Source: Planctomycetes bacterium syqfu (GTDB taxonomy: Bacteria; Planctomycetota; Phycisphaerae; Phycisphaerales; Phycisphaeraceae). Taken from it: a stretch of DNA of 64,000 nt. Location: contig CP087563.1 in the NCBI GenBank assembly GCA_020974905.1, forward strand, positions 4,712,001-4,776,000. The letters run 5' to 3'. The stretch's first letter is position 1. The number at the start of each line of letters is the position of its first letter. Below the pieces are notes generated by a model. The model had not been told where the DNA came from. It worked only from the letters and a program-made list of their open reading frames with translations, and searched no databases. The position numbers were made by a program, and so were the translations under genes. Of this stretch, positions 8,668 to 18,422 are shown piece by piece.

Positions 8668-11600
8668 ATGGCAATTGAATGTGACATCCCGTGGGTCTTC
8701 AAATACGGCGTTCTGATTGTTTTATTGAACGTCCTTTCTGTTACTGCGCATACAGATGATCAATTGTCCCAGGACGCTCGTCACGAAGTACAACTCACGG
8801 AACTGGAGAAGCAATGGCTCGCAGAGCATCCGACCATTCGCATGGCGATTCCTTCTGATGTTACCGGCTTGTCCAGAATCAATGCCGATGACGAACTCGA
8901 AGGTTTTCTGGTTGATTATCTTCGGCTCATCGAATCGCGTGCCGGTTTCAAATTTGAAATGATCGCCGTTCCATACAAGGATTTTCTCAAAGGTGAGATT
9001 CAGAAGACAGTTGATGTGAATATGGGCAATGCGCAAATTGACCCACAAAATGAATTTTGCTTTACCAAGGTGATTTTTCGCATTCCGTTGGTCATCATCA
9101 CCCGTTCCGATGCGCCGTTTGTCTCAGGTCGACATTGGTTGGCTGGCAAACGCGTTGTGGTCCTCAAAAGTTTTGCTGCTGAAAAATATCTCAGGGACGA
9201 CCCGTTGAAGATTAACTTGGTTCCTGTTGATTCGGTTCGTGAAGGTCTCTATGCGGTGAGTTTTGGGCAAGCCGATGCCATGATTAATGGTTTGTTGCTC
9301 CCATCGCAGATCATTACCAATGAACATATCACCAACCTGAAAATCGCCGGCCAATCGGGTTATCCCGACTATGAAGGTTCGCTTCGGATTCGCAAGGATT
9401 GGCCCGAACTCCAATCCATCATCGACAAGGCCTTGGCGACCATTACCCCACAAGAACATGCACAACTGATGCGCCGATGGATGGGGACCCAGGTCCAGGA
9501 TCATGCTCATTGGCAACGGGTCTGGCAGTGGGGCGGATTAATCGGCGGGGGGTTGTTACTCTTACTGATGGCATCCGTCTTCTGGAATCGCCAGCTCAAA
9601 AGCCAGGTCGCACTGCGAACCCACGAACTGGAAGTTTCAACCCAAACCCTCAAACAAAGTGAAGAGCGCTTTCGCAGTACCTTCGAACACGCAGCCGTCG
9701 GCATGGCGCACACCTCCACCCAAGGCTTGATTCTCCGGGCCAATCAACGGTTCTGTGATATGCTCGGTTATGACCGTGATCAAATCATTGGCATGCATTT
9801 CCGGGATGTCACGCATCCAGAAGATCTGGAAAAAAGTCACGAGTACTATCGCTGCTTGATGAATGGTGAATCTGACTGTTGCCAGACAGAAAAACGCTAT
9901 TACCGAAAAGATCGTAGCGTGGTTTGGTGCAATCTCAGTACCACCCTGCTCAAAGACGATCAAAACCAACCCCTTTATTTCATCAGTGTCATCGAAGATA
10001 TCACCGAAGAATACCTGGCCAAGGAGCAACTTCAGGAACTCAACCAGAAACTCCAAAGCGTCATGGATGCATCAACCCTGGCATTGATCATCTCAACCGA
10101 CAAACAAGGTGTGATTCAACTCTACAACTCCGGCGCTGCCGCATGCTTGGCTATACCGCTGATGAAGTGGTTGGCAAGCAAACACCGGTGCTCTTCCATC
10201 TCGAAGCAGAAATCAAGTCCAGGGGGGCAATCCTCACCAAACGCCTCGGCCGTGAGGTCCAGGACTTTGAAGTCTTTGTCGCCCAGGCCCAGTTCGGCAG
10301 CTATGACGAAAACCAATGGACCCTCGTCCACAAGGATGGCAGTCATGTCCTGGTCAATCTGGGCGTCACTGCCATATGCGATCAACAGGGGGAGATTGTT
10401 GGTTTTCTCGGTGTTGCCCAGGATATCACTGAACGTGTCAAGGCCAAGCAGGATCTGGCGCAAAAGGAAGAGAACCTGCGCATTACGCTTAACTCCATTG
10501 GTGATGCGGTCATCGCAACTGACAGTGACGGCCGGATTGTGCAGATGAATCCCGTTGCTGAAAAGCTCACCGGTCGCGGCCTGGATCAGGCGATGGGGCG
10601 AAACCTCACCGAAGTGTTCCGGATCATCAATGCAAAAACACGCCAGTCCATGCCCAATCCTGTTGAAAAAGTCCTGGAATCAGGTGAAATCGTCGGCCTG
10701 GCCAATCACACGATTCTCGTTTCAGCTGACAGTACCGAATATCAGATTGCCGACTCGGGCGCACCGATTCGCAATGATGCTGGTCAGATTATTGGCGTGG
10801 TGCTGGTTTTCAGAGATGTCACCACTGAGTATGCCATGCAGGCCCGTATCCGTGAGACGGAAAAAATGCAGGCCATCGGGCAATTGGCCGGCGGTATCGC
10901 CCACGACTTTAACAACATGCTCGGCGGGATACTCGGTTCAGCAGAACTGCTCGAAGACCGACTGCCTGACGATGCAGACACGCGCGAACTTTTTCAAATC
11001 GTCATGCAATCTGCTCAGCGTGCTGCGGATCTGACTAGTAAACTTCTGACCTTCTCACGCAAGCAACCTGCTGAATCCGCGATTCTTGATGTTCATCTGT
11101 TGCTCAAGGACACCGTCACATTACTCAAACAAACCATTGATCGTCGAATTGAAATCAATACGCATTTCAATGCTCAACATAAATTGATCGTTGGCGATGT
11201 CACCCAACTGCAAAACGCTTTTTTGAACTTGGGCATCAACGCGTCACATGCCATGCCCAACGGCGGGAAAATTCATATCACCACGGATGTGGTCGACTTG
11301 ACCCCTGAGCATGGCCCCAAGACCACCTTTGATCTCAAAGCCGGTCAATACATCCAGATCAGTGTGCAGGACACCGGAACCGGTATCGCGCCCGAGCATC
11401 TGAACCATATCTTCGAACCCTTCTTCACAACCAAGCAACAAGGCAAAGGCACCGGGCTTGGATTGGCAACTGTCTTCAGTTCCGTCAAGCAACATCAAGG
11501 CTCCATCACTGCGTCCAGTGAAGTGGGATCAGGCACACGCTTTACCATCTGCCTGCCATTGGCAACCGTTGGGGAACCTGTCGAAACAGGAGACGCGAAT

Positions 11601-11990
11601 AAAAATCGTGTGCATGGCAAAGGCCACATCTTGATTGTCGATGATGAAAAAGTCATGCGCGTCACCGCCAAAGCCATCCTCGAAGACCTTGGCTATGAAG
11701 TCTCCCTGGCAGAAGACGGGCAGATCGCATTGGACCGCTTCCGTGAAAATCCCGACACGTTTGACCTGGTGGTTCTGGACATGATGATGCCCAACCTCAA
11801 TGGCAAGGATTGCTTCCTGGGGATGAAACAGATCAAGCCCGACATCAAGGTGATTCTCTCCACCGGCTACACCCCCGAGTCGGAGTTACTGGCCATGAAA
11901 GCTGCCGGACTCACCGCGTGGATCAAGAAGCCTTACATGAGTGGTCCGTTAAGTCAGAAGATTCAGGAAGTGCTTGAGCAATCCGAGTAG
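8668..11990 (+). pseudogene. hybrid sensor histidine kinase, interrupted by a single frameshift
   Basis: A membrane-bound hybrid two-component kinase. The ATG at 8668 follows GCAGGA with good spacing and starts a signal-anchor (VFKYGVLIVLLNVLSV). Domains in order, by base: periplasmic SBP_bac_3-like solute-binding domain (about 8790-9500), transmembrane helix (about 9527-9590, GGLIGGGLLLLLMASVFW), three PAS domains (about 9660-10010, 10040-10440, 10460-10840), HisKA with phospho-His in GGIAHDFNNM (about 10900), HATPase (about 11170-11540, with DTGTGIAPEHLNHIFEPFF and GTGLGLATVFS), and a C-terminal receiver (HILIVDDEK, VVLDMMMPNLNG, WIKKPYM). The frame breaks inside the second PAS domain near 10138: restoring one C turns the sequence into the expected GAARMLGYTADEVVG. 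Everything else is intact, so this is either a very recent mutation or a sequencing error. Confidence 0.88.
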
Positions 11991-12136
11991 AGCTTTGTCA
12001 CATTGAAAACAATCACATCTCTCACTCCCGCGTGCGCGTCTTGTCTGCGATTGTCGGACATTTCATCGACCTTGGCTGGTGATCACGTGAACCTTCTGAT
12101 TGCGAGTCGGCTCAAGTCAACGATGCGCAGTAAAAA

Positions 12137-12165
12137 ACCGTGCGGGTTGTCACATCCCGCACGGT
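12137..12165 (-). terminator. intrinsic terminator for the HTH-receiver gene
   Basis: 10-bp perfect stem (accgtgcggg / cccgcacggt) with a 9-nt loop. Read on the minus strand it is followed by six T. It lies about 130 bases beyond the stop codon of the gene at 12299-12874 and could also slow transcription arriving from the kinase on the plus strand. Confidence 0.8.
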
Positions 12166-12261
12166 GAGGTCAAGGTTTTTCTGTGTTGTTTGTCCCTGAC
12201 CGGTTGCCGGTGACCTTTCACTTGTGTTCAAGCCATGACGGCCAATTCAACACGGTGAAAA

Positions 12262-12298
12262 ATTCCGGGACTTCCGGGGGCTTCCGGGGGACGGGGGG
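12262..12298. repeat. CTTCCGGGGG cluster
   Basis: AATTCCGGG followed by two direct CTTCCGGGGG units and a G-run, abutting the stop codon of the next gene. The 10-mer recurs at 8321-8402 and 44099-44140. Confidence 0.7.
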
Positions 12299-12874
12299 TT
12301 AGATTGTTGCAGCGACTGCTTCGATGCATTCGATGACCTGGCGAACATGGAACGGTTTCTTGAGGTAGTGGTCAAAACCGTTGTTCATCAGGTGCTGAGC
12401 CTGGCCGTCGGTGAGTTTACCGCTCATGGCAATCACCTTGGTCATCTGCAGATCGCCGTTTTCACGGACGAGTTTGAGCACATCTTCGCCGGACACATCG
12501 GGAAGATGCATGTCCAGGAGGATGACGCTGGGACGGAATTTTTCACATTCCAGACCCGCTGAGAAGCCGCTGTGTGCGACTGCAACATCGTAGTTGGCCT
12601 GTTCGGTGAGCACCTTCTGAAGCACGTCCACGATTTCTGATTCGTCATCGACGATCAGGATTCGGGTGCGACCTGATTGCAGGGCATCCATCGGGATATT
12701 GTGTGCTTTCATGAATTTGATCAACGCACTCAAGGGAATGCGACGGTCTTTGGAACCGGGAATGCGATAGCCGCGCAGTTGGCCTGAATCAAACCATTTG
12801 CTGACGGTACGCGGAGCAACGTTGCAGATCTTGGCAACTTCACCAGTCGTTAGAATATCTTTCTGACGTGACAT
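12299..12874 (-). CDS. HTH-receiver response regulator (DNA-binding domain first)
   Basis: 191 residues from the ATG at 12874, preceded by GGAGAAAGCTT (good ribosome-binding site); a longer open frame upstream looks spurious. Residues about 1-60 form an excisionase/MerR-type helix-turn-helix (TTGEVAKICNVAPRTVSKWF, then YRIPGSKDRRIPLSALIKF). Residues about 70-190 form a complete CheY-like receiver with ILIVDDESE, phospho-acceptor Asp in VILLDMHLPDVSG, and Lys in HYLKKPF. The order (DNA-binding domain at the N-terminus, receiver at the C-terminus) is the reverse of most response regulators. The sensor kinase upstream on the other strand could be its partner, but that kinase has its own receiver and no direct evidence links them. 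Its own terminator lies downstream. Confidence 0.88.
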   Translation of the reverse strand: MSRQKDILTTGEVAKICNVAPRTVSKWFDSGQLRGYRIPGSKDRRIPLSALIKFMKAHNIPMDALQSGRTRILIVDDESEIVDVLQKVLTEQANYDVAVAHSGFSAGLECEKFRPSVILLDMHLPDVSGEDVLKLVRENGDLQMTKVIAMSGKLTDGQAQHLMNNGFDHYLKKPFHVRQVIECIEAVAATI

Positions 12875-13009
12875 AAGCTTTCTCCATATCTCCATGTCGG
12901 GATTAATTTCCTCCGACCCGACGTTGTATTCATCGTCGCTTTGGACAACCGGATTAACTGATACGACACGAAAAAATGACAGAAAATGCAGGAGACGCCT
13001 GCTCGGCAC

Positions 13010-13652
13010 AATGCTCCTAACGCGTCTAAGCGTGATAACTGTGGGTTTTAGCGTAGTAAAACGCGGTTTGGAGGGATTGGGACAGGTCGGTAAAAAAATT
13101 TCAAGATCGGGTCAAAGCGGGGACCAGCATCGGTTCTGCTCGCATACAGGTAAACAATATCAAGGCATGTTACTTGGCCAGGGAGCTTCGCCCCCCCCGG
13201 GCCCGCTTGCGAGGTCGGTGTGTTAGGGCAAGTGATGTTGCTGTGTTGCATTCAATGGAATGAAGACCATTTTGTGATGGGGTTTCACCCCAAACCCCGC
13301 CAACGAGCAGCCGTTGGATCGCTGCCCCCGGAAGTGGGGTTGTTTGGACGGTTCAGAAGGTGCGTTTACAACACGTTAATCGGACGATGAACATACCAAG
13401 CGTGTGGGTGTTCAAACAGATGTCATAAACCGTGTAAACCAGACGACGAAGGCCCAGCCCTTCCTGGGGGACGTGATCCAGCGGCGGAACGCTGGCGGGG
13501 TTTGGGGCAGAGCCCCATCTAATCTCTGTCTTCAATTCATTTGAATGCAAGACAGCAATATCACACGCTTTGATCACCCGATCTTGCAAGGGGGTCCGGG
13601 GGGGCGAAGCTCCCTGGCAAAGAAAATTGTCGTTGCCCGCATCAATAAAGGG
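13010..13652. repeat. gene-free region with composite inverted repeats
   Basis: No credible gene. A segment at about 13165-13205 (TTGGCCAGGGAGCTTCGCCCC, C-run, then CTTGCGAG) recurs in inverted orientation at about 13575-13622 (CTTGCAAGGGGGTCC, then GGGGCGAAGCTCCCTGGC). Between them, 13280-13345 (GGGGTTTCACCCCAAACCCCG and CCCCCGGAAGTGGGG) and 13440-13525 (CCCAGCCCTTCCTGGGGGAC ... GGGGTTTGGGGCAGAGCCCC) form a second imperfect inverted pair. This suggests nested palindromic insertions. Confidence 0.55.
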
Positions 13653-13898
13653 TCACCCACCACTCACCGGCGGGATCAGGGCGACCTGGTCCGCTTCCGT
13701 GAGTACATCATCTGCTTTGGCATAGCTCATGTTCACTGCCACACTCACAGACTGAAGCAGTGGGGCCAGTGCAGGGTATGTCTTTGGTAAATGGGATAAC
13801 AATTGGCCCACCGTCGCTCCATCAGGCAGGGCAATGGACACTTCGCTAGCATTAACTGCTTGTCTGAGCACTGCAAACAATTCAACGGTTACTGTCAC
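13653..13898 (-). CDS. moaD: molybdopterin synthase small subunit / ThiS-like sulfur carrier
   Basis: 81-residue ubiquitin-fold sulfur carrier. The C-terminus is PPVSGG, the Gly-Gly tail that is adenylated and thiocarboxylated. The N-terminal half (VTVELFAVLRQAVNASEVSI) and LPDGATVGQLLSHL are typical of MoaD, which supplies sulfur for the molybdopterin dithiolene. No other molybdenum-cofactor gene is in the window, so the pathway is inferred from the sequence alone. ThiS or another sulfur-carrier role cannot be excluded, but AVNMSYAKADDVLTEADQVA fits MoaD best. Confidence 0.85.
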   Translation of the reverse strand: MTVTVELFAVLRQAVNASEVSIALPDGATVGQLLSHLPKTYPALAPLLQSVSVAVNMSYAKADDVLTEADQVALIPPVSGG

Positions 13899-14181
13899 GT
13901 CATACTCCCAAAAATCCAGATTCCATGTTCATTTGGTTAAACAAGGTCCGGTAATCAAGAAAATCGAATTTACCCTTCAAGTTTACTCAATAACTCAAAC
14001 GGTATGACCGATATTTCTTACAGGTGAGAAGGAATTGCAACTTCCTTCCAAAATTTGATGGTACGGCAATACCATCACCTTCCTCACCGTACTTGTCCAC
14101 CGGGTCCTGCAATGGGCCCGGGCGATAAAAAAACTGCATTGAACGTACTTGTAACCTCATATTAAGAAGGGTGGGTCCCCC

Positions 14182-14586
14182 ATGAAACTGTCGAAAACAT
14201 CTGCGCAGGCAGCGCTGGCACTTGGTGTGCTTGCTGCCCAACCCGAAGGTGAATACCTTCAGGCTCGTCACATTGCTGAAAAGCTTAACATCCCAACCGT
14301 CAGCGCGCTGAAGATTCTTCAAGCGCTCACACGCGGTCACCTCATTGAAAGCCAACTCGGTCGTTCAGGCGGTTACCGTCTGGCATGTCCGGCACACGAA
14401 GTCACACTGCTTAAGATCGTCGAAGCCATCGATGGACCGGTACGCGGCCAGATGCGCATTGATGGTGCTCCGGCAGCTGTGGAACATGGTGTCGAACGTC
14501 TGCGTGAAGCCTGCACTTCCGCTGCCGATGCATTGCGCGATCAACTCGAACGCACCACGGTCGCTGACCTTGCCACGGCCGCATAA
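14182..14586 (+). CDS. Rrf2-family transcriptional regulator
   Basis: 134 residues. An N-terminal winged helix (MKLSKTSAQAALALGVLAAQ, then LQARHIAEKLNIPTVSALKILQALTRGHLIES) is followed by the Rrf2 wing GRSGGYRLACPAHEVTLLKIVEAIDG. In IscR and NsrR three cysteines in the C-terminal half hold an Fe-S cluster. Here only one Cys (EACTSA) is present in that region, so a [2Fe-2S] cluster of the IscR kind is not supported; it may bind another ligand or act without a cluster. It stands alone, with its own terminator, and precedes cheX by about 245 bases. Target genes are unknown. Confidence 0.9.
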   Translation: MKLSKTSAQAALALGVLAAQPEGEYLQARHIAEKLNIPTVSALKILQALTRGHLIESQLGRSGGYRLACPAHEVTLLKIVEAIDGPVRGQMRIDGAPAAVEHGVERLREACTSAADALRDQLERTTVADLATAA

Positions 14587-14650
14587 TACGGTTGATACCG
14601 GATAACTGTTTATTAACAAGAATCTGGCAGAAAAATTTCCAAGAATAACT

Positions 14651-14676
14651 GGGCGCTCTAAAGCGCCCTTTTTTTT
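14651..14676 (+). terminator. intrinsic terminator after the Rrf2 gene
   Basis: GGGCGCT / AGCGCCC stem with a 4-nt loop followed by eight T, 65 bases after the stop codon. The remaining bases up to cheX show nothing recognisable. Confidence 0.92.
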
Positions 14677-14831
14677 CGCCCGATGAAACAGACTGACCGT
14701 TGTGGTTGGCACAAACCAACACAATCGTCAAAACGACAGGTTTTGTTTGAGACTTGTCACTATTGTGAATTGTAAGGTGTCACCACCGGACCACTCTAAC
14801 CAGGACAGTCGGCCTAAGTAAGGAGATCGAC

Positions 14832-15332
14832 GTGGATCATTCCTATATCCTCCCGTTTATCAAGTCGATTACCAACGTTTTCGAAACCATGCTCCAGTCA
14901 CACGTCAGTGTCGGTAAGCCCTCGCTTAAAGCGTCCGGCTCGCCCTGCTACGATGTCTCGGGCATCATCGGCATGTCCGGTGACGTGGAAGGCACCATCG
15001 TGCTCAGTTTCCCAACCGACGTGGCAGTCACCTGTGTTGCCAAGTTCGTTGGCATGGAACTGCCCCCTGAACATGAAGACTTTGCCGACGCCATTGGCGA
15101 GCTGGTCAACATGGTCACCGGTAACGCCAAGGCCGAGTTCCAGGACAAGAAGGTCAACATCACCTGCCCGTCCGTCGTTGTCGGTCAGGACCACATCGTC
15201 TTTGGTTCCAAGGAAGTCGTCTGCATCGACATTCCCTGCGAATGTGACTACGGCAACTTCGTCGTCGAAGTCGGCCTCAAGCAGGGCACCGGTGCCGCCA
15301 AGGACTCCGTCGCCGAAGTCTCCGCTGCTTGA
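14832..15332 (+). CDS. cheX: CheX-type chemotaxis phosphatase
   Basis: 166 residues. GTG start at 14832 after TAAGGAGATCGAC (strong ribosome-binding site). The CheC/CheX/FliY-type phosphatase motif is seen as E90-LV-N93 in DAIGELVNMVTGNAK, which in CheX pulls a water onto CheY-phosphate. The rest fits a single CheX domain: a glycine-rich beta segment (SGIIGMSGDVEGTIVLSF) and a C-terminal beta pair (VSVVVG-like, then VVCIDIPCECDYG). It is followed 72 bases later by a FapA-like gene on the same strand, so the two are probably co-transcribed. Two chemoreceptor genes lie about 33 kb away in the window. CheY dephosphorylation is inferred from the family. Confidence 0.9.
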   Translation: MDHSYILPFIKSITNVFETMLQSHVSVGKPSLKASGSPCYDVSGIIGMSGDVEGTIVLSFPTDVAVTCVAKFVGMELPPEHEDFADAIGELVNMVTGNAKAEFQDKKVNITCPSVVVGQDHIVFGSKEVVCIDIPCECDYGNFVVEVGLKQGTGAAKDSVAEVSAA

Positions 15333-15404
15333 TGACGCTGTAACGCACTGCGTTGCATCAGGCGTCTGGCGGACTCTTGGTCACCTTGTCCAGGAGTATT
15401 GATC

Positions 15405-16889
15405 ATGGCTAAATCAATCTCGCAAGCTGATGTCAAAATCATCATTCCTGATGACGGGACACAGGTCACATTGATCCTGCCCCAATCTTTTGGCAAGAAC
15501 GAGATGGCCCGACAAATCTGCCACGCCAAGCTCCGCGACGCCAAAGTCGAAATCACCGAGTCCGTCGTCAAAGCCATCGACGAACTGATTGAACAATCTA
15601 AAAATGTCGCATCAACCCCGGGATCCGAACCGATCCGTGGGGTTGTCGCACGCGCCCAACTCCCGGTTGATGGCATGGATGGGAAAGTCGAATGGAAACT
15701 CGACCCTGCCAATAAGCAACCTGCCGACCCCATGCCTGAAACGGATGACAATGCCGAGCAGGGCGAAGTGCAGGGCAAACGCAACTTCTACGAAGACACC
15801 ATCTACACCACCGTCTCCACCGGCACCGTCGTCGGTATCCTCTACGAACCCACCGTCGGCACCGACGGACGCGATGTCTTTGGCAAAACACTGGTGGGCA
15901 AAGACGGTAAGCCTTACGATCTGCATTTCGACGAAACCATCATGCACAATGCCAAGGGTGAACTCATCACCCAGGAAGATGGCGTCCTCGTTAAAACCAA
16001 CTACTCCATCTGCGTGCGAAAAGTCATCGAAGTCCACGGCTATGTCGACTTCTCCACCGGTAACATCAACTTCACTGGCGATGTGAACGTCGCAGAAGGC
16101 GTTCGGGATAATTTCGTCATCAAAGCCGATGGCATCGTCACCGTCAACGGCCTGGTCGAAGCAGCAAAGATCATCACCGGCAAGGACTTTAACGCACGTG
16201 GTGGGATGGCAGGCCGAGAACAGGGAACCGTCAATGTCGGTCATGATCTCAATGCCAAGTATCTCGATGCGGTGTCGGGCACCATCAAACACGATCTGAA
16301 AGTCGACCGCGAAATCATCAACTGTGATCTCACCGTCATCGGCAGTGTCGATTCACCCACGGGACTGATCATCGGTGGCAAACTCGTCATAGGTGGCAAA
16401 GTCAACATCGACACCATCGGTTCCGATGCCAACGTGCGATCCGATCTGATCATCGGTTCTGTCCCAACGCTGGATCCGATTCTCAAAAATCTCGAAGTTT
16501 TTATGTCGGATTTACAAGAAAAACGCAAGAAGTATGCAGAGGAACAGGACATTATCAACCGTGCAGGCAAACGTCTCACCGCGGAGATGAAAGAACGTCA
16601 GACCGAAGTGATGTTCGAGTTGATGACGATTGATACCCCTTTGACCAAAGCCAGGGATGCCCATTTCCGCGTCAACGCACGAGCAGAGGAACTGCGCACC
16701 ATCAATGTGAATGTCCGCAAGATGCTCCACGCAGGCAGTGTCCTCACCGTCATGGGCACCATCTTCAAAATCCGTAACGATCAACGCGGCCCGGTCGTAA
16801 TTTTCAAAGACGAGAAAAACGAAATCTGCATCAAACGTGCTGACGGCAAAGTCAAACTGCTGGCATCGGTCTGCGATATTCTCTCGTGA
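15405..16889 (+). CDS. FapA-family protein (DUF342)
   Basis: 494 residues from the ATG at 15405, which has CAGGAG at the right distance; the in-frame TTG six bases earlier is too close to it. The middle of the protein (about residues 150-350) is a right-handed beta-helix-like repeat with GYVDFSTGNINFTGDVNV and VNGLVEAAKIITGKDF, both diagnostic of FapA/DUF342. Near residue 365 a coiled coil begins (LEVFMSDLQEKRKKYAEEQD) and runs about 80 residues, and the end returns to beta structure. In Vibrio FapA affects flagellar assembly and polar localisation; the job here is unknown. Its position directly after cheX fits a motility or chemosensory role. Confidence 0.88.
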   Translation: MAKSISQADVKIIIPDDGTQVTLILPQSFGKNEMARQICHAKLRDAKVEITESVVKAIDELIEQSKNVASTPGSEPIRGVVARAQLPVDGMDGKVEWKLDPANKQPADPMPETDDNAEQGEVQGKRNFYEDTIYTTVSTGTVVGILYEPTVGTDGRDVFGKTLVGKDGKPYDLHFDETIMHNAKGELITQEDGVLVKTNYSICVRKVIEVHGYVDFSTGNINFTGDVNVAEGVRDNFVIKADGIVTVNGLVEAAKIITGKDFNARGGMAGREQGTVNVGHDLNAKYLDAVSGTIKHDLKVDREIINCDLTVIGSVDSPTGLIIGGKLVIGGKVNIDTIGSDANVRSDLIIGSVPTLDPILKNLEVFMSDLQEKRKKYAEEQDIINRAGKRLTAEMKERQTEVMFELMTIDTPLTKARDAHFRVNARAEELRTINVNVRKMLHAGSVLTVMGTIFKIRNDQRGPVVIFKDEKNEICIKRADGKVKLLASVCDILS

Positions 16890-16944
16890 TGCTGATCCTG
16901 CATCACATTTCACAATACAACACAGTGAATCAACAGCGCAATGA

Positions 16945-16978
16945 AAAGCCGTGACCTCCCGGGTCACGGGTTGCCTTG
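16945..16978. repeat. REP family A, single copy
   Basis: AAAGCCGTGACC TCCC GGGTCACGGG TTGCCTTG, 56 bases after the FapA-like gene and in the convergent space before argC, where it may act as a bidirectional transcription barrier. Confidence 0.75.
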
Positions 16979-17038
16979 ATATTGAAGTGATTGTTTTTGC
17001 GACGACCGGCAATCATTCATCCACAAGCATGGCAGAGA

Positions 17039-18082
17039 TTACAGCAACCCGGCGTCTTCATCATGGCCGAACATGATGTTCATGTTCTGGACCGCCTGAC
17101 CCGATGCGCCCTTGATCATGTTGTCGATGGCGCTGATGACCACGATGCGGGTAAAGCTCTCACGTTTAACCATGCGCACCGTCACGTCACAGAAATTGGT
17201 ATGCGCGACAAACTTCACGTTCGGCAGGTCCTTACGCACACGCACAAACGGTTCATCGTCATAAGCTTCATGCATCGCCTGAATCAGTTCTGACTCCTCG
17301 ATGTCATCTGCTGCGGGTTGAAGATAAATCGTCTCGAGGATGCCCTGGTTCAACGGCAGCAGATGCGGGACAAACAGCACGCTGGCTTCCTGACCACCCA
17401 TGATTGCCAAGGTCTGTTCGATCTCCGGCTGATGACGATGCCCGCCGATCGCGCCGTAGGCACAGTAGCCTTCGTTGTGTTCGGGGAAATGCGTCATGAG
17501 CTTGGGCGTGCGACCTGCACCGGTGACGCCGGACGCAGCATTGATCATGATGTCGTAACTTTCAACCAATCCCTTGGCCAAAAGCGGGCCGATCCCCAGC
17601 GCTGCAGCCGTCGGATAGCAGCCGGGGTTGGCAACCAGGTGAGCGCCTGCGATTTTGGAACGATTGAGTTCAGGTAAGCCGTAGACCGCATGCTTGAGAT
17701 TCTCGACATCGCAGTGTGGTGTCGCATAGGTCTTCTCATACAGGTCCACATCACTGATGCGGTAGTCGGCAGAGAGGTCCACCACTTTCAGACCCGCATC
17801 AAGTAACGGGCCGACATACTGCATCGCAATCATGTGCGGTAAAGCTAAAAACGCCACGTCCGCTTCGTCTGCCATCTTCGCAGGATCGATCGGCTTGCAC
17901 TGGGCAACTTCGTCAGGCAGGCGGTCAAGCAACTGCGGGAAGATGTCGGAGATCAGCGGCAACTCATCGCGCGCCGAAGCCAGGTACGTGACATCGGCTG
18001 CAGGATGCTTGGCCAGCAGTTCGATCAGACAAAGCCCGGTATAACCCGTCGGGCCAACGATAGCGACACGTGTGTTACTCAT
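17039..18082 (-). CDS. argC: N-acetyl-gamma-glutamyl-phosphate reductase
   Basis: Third step of arginine synthesis: NADPH-dependent reduction of N-acetylglutamyl phosphate to the semialdehyde. 347 residues. N-terminal nucleotide-binding motif VAIVGPTGYTGLCLIELL; active-site cysteine in VANPGCYPTAAALG; family block INAASGVTGAGRTPKL; substrate-side motif FVPHLLPLNQGILETIY. ATG start at 18082. It stands alone, without other arg genes nearby, so regulation is not visible. Assignment is secure. Confidence 0.96.
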   Translation of the reverse strand: MSNTRVAIVGPTGYTGLCLIELLAKHPAADVTYLASARDELPLISDIFPQLLDRLPDEVAQCKPIDPAKMADEADVAFLALPHMIAMQYVGPLLDAGLKVVDLSADYRISDVDLYEKTYATPHCDVENLKHAVYGLPELNRSKIAGAHLVANPGCYPTAAALGIGPLLAKGLVESYDIMINAASGVTGAGRTPKLMTHFPEHNEGYCAYGAIGGHRHQPEIEQTLAIMGGQEASVLFVPHLLPLNQGILETIYLQPAADDIEESELIQAMHEAYDDEPFVRVRKDLPNVKFVAHTNFCDVTVRMVKRESFTRIVVISAIDNMIKGASGQAVQNMNIMFGHDEDAGLL

Positions 18083-18135
18083 AGGCCGAAATTATCCAGT
18101 CATTGGTTGTGATGTCAATTGTTTGTCGGTTTTCC

Positions 18136-18210
18136 ATTTAGCAGCATCACTTGTGATGCGCGGACTTTGAGAGAGTGATCCTCAGCGCATCGCAACCGAT
18201 GCGGCTAAAT
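18136..18210. repeat. REP family B, upstream of hsp20
   Basis: ATTTAGC then the palindrome GCATCACTTGTGATGC, about 30 bases of spacer, then GCGCATCGCAACCGATGC and GGCTAAAT. The outer ends are inverted (ATTTAGC/GCTAAAT). Sister elements lie at 18995, 33226 and 44311. Confidence 0.75.
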
Positions 18211-18422
18211 TCTAAAGGCGCCAAAAATGCACCGTTTCCCGGCCATAATGCCAAACTGACAGTCAAAAGGTCGGAAAAACCCGTGAATAAAGCGAAAAAT
18301 AAGGACTTATGCCGGAATCTTTCTGGCACGCCAGTTGTTTCATATATCAATGAACGTGACAAAAACATGCCAACTGCCCATGAGGCAGAAGACAAACAGC
18401 AATTTACGAAAGGAGCTCGGCT

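Noticed and set aside
15612-16292. 226-codon minus-strand frame opposite the FapA-like gene
   Set aside because: Shadow of a gene with clear family motifs.
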